Below are positions 3,836 through 5,839 of a DNA stretch of 5,839 bases, piece by piece. Below the pieces are notes generated by a model. That model made no database searches, had not been told where the DNA came from, and saw only the letters and a program-made list of their open reading frames with translations. The stretch spans positions 1 to 5,839 of the forward strand of contig CANBTK010000156.1 in NCBI GenBank assembly GCA_947372365.1, written 5' to 3'. The position numbers were made by a program, and so were the translations under genes. Positions within the stretch are counted from its first letter, which is position 1; every line of letters begins with the position of its first letter. The DNA is from Flavipsychrobacter stenotrophus. Lineage in GTDB: Bacteria; Bacteroidota; Bacteroidia; Chitinophagales; Chitinophagaceae.

Positions 3836-5839
3836 ATGAATATAAAATTTTTACCACTTAAATTGTATGCCTGTATTGCCGCTACTGTGCTTGCATTGCA
3901 TGGGGCTCACAAGGCTTCCGGGCAAATTGTTTCCACAATTGCGGGAACAGGTTCAGCTAGTTACAGTGGCGATGGCGGGGCCGCTACCGCAGCTACGCTC
4001 AATGCGCCGGTTTCACTGGCCGTGGATGCTGCGGGTAATATTTTTATAGCCGACAATACCAATTACCGAATTCGTAAAATTGACATTTCGAGTGGTGTCA
4101 TAACCACTGTGGCAGGTAATGGTTCGGCAGGGTTTAGTGGCGATGGCGGTGCTGCTACTGCCGCAAGGATAGATTTTGCGTCGGGCGTTTGGGTTGATGG
4201 CTCAGGTAACATTTACCTGTCGGACAGGAACAATAACCGTATCAGGATGGTTAATACATCTGGCGTTATCAATACCGTCATTGGTACAGGCAGTGGCGGT
4301 TATACAGGTGATGGCGGCCCAGCAACAGCAGCTACTTTAAATGGCCCCGGCCGTGTTTATGTGGATGCCGCGGGCAACATTTATATATCTGACAGGAACA
4401 ATTATTGCATACGCAAAGTAAATACATCAGGTACAATATCAACTTTGCTTGGCACTGGGTCGCCTGGTTTCAGCGGCGATGGCGGCCCCGGTACTGCAGC
4501 TCAAATTAACATCCCTTATTGCATGGTGGTGGATGCCGCTGGTAATTTCTACCTGGCTGACCTTTATAACTACCGTGTACGCATGGTTAACCCATCAGGT
4601 GTAGTTACTTCTATTGCTGGTACAGGCAGTGCTTCGTGGAGTGGTGATTATGGGTTGGCTGTATCTGCAGGGGTAAACGGCCCTGAAGGGGTTGATTTTG
4701 ATGCTGCGGGCAATCTGTACATTGGCTGTTACAACGATAACAGGATAAGGAGGATTGACAGGTCAGGTGTTATAACCACTTTTGCAGGCACAGGTTCTAC
4801 GGGTTTCGGCGGTGACGGCCTTCCTGCTATTTTGGCAACATTTAATTTGCCGGGTGGCCTTGCTATAAAAGACACGGCAATGTATGTTGCTGACCAATTT
4901 AATAATCGTATACGCAGGATTGGGTTAACCAACCGCCTGCCTGTGCTCTCAGCGGGAGCGGATACAACATTGACAGTTTGCCAAAACTCAAGTGCAGTTT
5001 CTATAGACGGCCTTCTCTCGATGATTGATACTAATTACGCACAAATTCATACATGGCTGTTAACCAGGGCACCTGCACATGGGGCTACAAGTGGTTTCCC
5101 TTACGTTTCAACCGCTACAGCAACTACAATAACACCAGCTGGTACCACCTACACGCCCACTGCTGGCTATACGGGGGTAGATACTTTTACAGTGAGGGTA
5201 TTTGATGGGGTTGACTATGACACAATCGCTGTATATGTTACTGTACTGGCTTTGCCCAGTGCTGGCTCCATTTCCGGGCCTTCAATAGTTTGTACAGGTA
5301 CAAACATTACACTGACCGATGCAGCTACTGGTGGTACATGGAGCAGCAGCAATAGCGCACAGGCAACAGTATCATCAACCGGCATTGTTACGGGTGTTGC
5401 CGTTGGTACGCCTACTATATCTTATACAGTTACCAATGCCTGTGGCACGGCTTATGCTACTTATGCCATAACCGTAAACCCTCAGCCTAATGCAGGTGCC
5501 ATAAGCGGCCCTACAGCGGTTTGCGTGGGGCAGCCTATAACGCTTACAGAATCGGTAACCGGTGGGGCGTGGTCCGCCACCAACACCAACGCAACAGTTA
5601 CAGCATCCGGCACAGTAACCGGGGTAACAGCAGGTGTGGATACCATACAATACAGCATTACTAATTATTGCGGTACAGCAGTTGCCAGTTATATAGTAAC
5701 AGTGAACCCGCTCCCGGGTGCTATTACGGGCACTACCTCGCTTTGCGCAGGTGGCAATATAGTTGTGCTGACTACCACAAGTACTCCCGGTACATGGCGC
5801 AGCAGTAACACGGCAATAGCCTCAGTCAGCAGCACAGGT
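3836..5839 (+). CDS. Large secreted NHL-propeller and Ig-repeat protein, C-terminus beyond the window
   Basis: The frame opens at the ATG at 3836 and stays open for 668 codons to the right edge. Residues 1-29 form a signal peptide (KFLPLKLYACIAATVLAL core, A-S-G before Gln30). Residues 31-367 are six NHL-type blades, each with the pattern T(I/V)AGTGS-GF-SGDGGPATAA-LN-P--VAVDAAGNIYIAD--N-RIRK(V/I). Residues 368-472 form a cadherin/Ig-like domain with the typical APAHG (412-416) and TYTPTAGYTGVDTFTVRVFDG signature (438-458). From 473 on there are Ig-like (Big-type) repeats, two complete and a third cut by the edge. Secretion is clear from the signal peptide. In Bacteroidota such proteins are usually type IX secretion cargo or surface adhesins, but the sorting domain would lie outside the window. 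There is no enzyme motif; ligand binding or adhesion is inferred. It has no Shine-Dalgarno sequence and is separated from the UbiA gene by 187 bp, so it is probably an independent unit. Confidence 0.93.
   Translation, partial: MNIKFLPLKLYACIAATVLALHGAHKASGQIVSTIAGTGSASYSGDGGAATAATLNAPVSLAVDAAGNIFIADNTNYRIRKIDISSGVITTVAGNGSAGFSGDGGAATAARIDFASGVWVDGSGNIYLSDRNNNRIRMVNTSGVINTVIGTGSGGYTGDGGPATAATLNGPGRVYVDAAGNIYISDRNNYCIRKVNTSGTISTLLGTGSPGFSGDGGPGTAAQINIPYCMVVDAAGNFYLADLYNYRVRMVNPSGVVTSIAGTGSASWSGDYGLAVSAGVNGPEGVDFDAAGNLYIGCYNDNRIRRIDRSGVITTFAGTGSTGFGGDGLPAILATFNLPGGLAIKDTAMYVADQFNNRIRRIGLTNRLPVLSAGADTTLTVCQNSSAVSIDGLLSMIDTNYAQIHTWLLTRAPAHGATSGFPYVSTATATTITPAGTTYTPTAGYTGVDTFTVRVFDGVDYDTIAVYVTVLALPSAGSISGPSIVCTGTNITLTDAATGGTWSSSNSAQATVSSTGIVTGVAVGTPTISYTVTNACGTAYATYAITVNPQPNAGAISGPTAVCVGQPITLTESVTGGAWSATNTNATVTASGTVTGVTAGVDTIQYSITNYCGTAVASYIVTVNPLPGAITGTTSLCAGGNIVVLTTTSTPGTWRSSNTAIASVSSTG
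3926..4936 (+). repeat. Six tandem NHL-type beta-propeller blades
   Basis: Blade 1 has 57 residues (3926-4096) and blades 2-6 have exactly 56 residues (168 bp) each, starting at 4097, 4265, 4433, 4601 and 4769. The best-kept motifs are SGDGG near the start, DAAGN(I/F/L) in the middle, and N-RIR(K/M/R) at the end. Blades 5 (SGDYGLAV) and 6 (GGDGLPAI, with KDTAM in place of DAAGN) are the most diverged. Six repeats fit a closed six-bladed propeller. Confidence 0.88.
5252..5839 (+). repeat. Tandem Ig-like repeats, third one truncated
   Basis: Repeat 1 covers 5252-5488 (residues 473-551), repeat 2 covers 5489-5716 (552-627), and repeat 3 begins at 5717 and is cut by the edge. Each has G(A/S)I-G-----C near the start, then (T/A)WS--N---A-V-(S/A)(T/S)G-VTGV, then Y-(V/I)TN-CGTA and a closing Y-(I)(T)VNP. 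Each complete repeat has two Cys about 50 residues apart (486/536 and 563/612), probably an internal disulfide. Repeat 3 shows its first Cys at 637. Confidence 0.85.

Noticed and set aside
3867..4049. Plus-strand 60-codon frame inside the large secreted protein
   Set aside because: It is out of frame with the signal peptide and blade 1, which are clearly coding in the frame from 3836.
4729..4932. Minus-strand open frames at 4729-4932 and 5375-5650
   Set aside because: They are antisense to the propeller and Ig repeats; their Arg/Gly/Cys-rich products reflect the repeat composition of the coding strand.
3926..4936. Regular 168-bp tandem repeats considered as CRISPR or a DNA-level satellite
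   Set aside because: The repeats are in frame, diverged at the DNA level, and conserved at the protein level as propeller blades, with no spacer structure.

Overview
The window looks like ordinary chromosomal DNA from a member of the Bacteroidota, probably near the Chitinophagaceae/Chitinophagales. This rests on several signs: promoters that fit the Bacteroidota pattern TTG-N19..21-TAnnTTTG, few Shine-Dalgarno sequences, signal peptides that end just before a Gln (A-Q, S-G-Q), and a large secreted NHL-repeat plus Ig-repeat protein of a kind common there. The lineage is inferred from style, not from a phylogenetic marker.

Layout, left to right. Positions 1-298 hold a possible edge-truncated hypothetical gene on the minus strand (from 190 leftward) with its own well-spaced promoter. 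Positions 299-1375 (minus) encode the tRNA wobble-uridine hydroxylase TrhO. A 205-bp divergent intergenic region with promoters for both sides leads to 1581-2003 (plus), a small exported NlpE-N-like protein with a CxxC motif. Positions 2004-2217 are non-coding and contain a 120-bp inverted-repeat element that looks like a degenerate dispersed repeat, followed by a good promoter. That promoter should drive a two-gene unit: a membrane-anchored DUF1573 protein (2218-2745) and, 3 bp later, a UbiA-family prenyltransferase (2749-3648), most likely the menaquinone-pathway (MqnP-like) branch. After an AT-rich 187-bp leader with a small palindrome comes the start of a large secreted protein (3836 to beyond the right edge). 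It has a signal peptide, six regular 56-57-residue NHL-type propeller blades, a cadherin/Ig-like domain, and an array of Cys-containing Ig-like repeats cut off by the window.

The genes do not form one pathway. TrhO acts on tRNA and the UbiA protein makes a quinone precursor. The NlpE-like and DUF1573 proteins are envelope proteins of unknown specific role, and the last gene is a surface or secreted protein. I found no CRISPR array, rRNA, tRNA, transposase or phage gene, and no convincing new biological system. The points most worth checking are the intergenic inverted-repeat element, the promoter-supported edge ORF, and the architecture of the large propeller/Ig protein.
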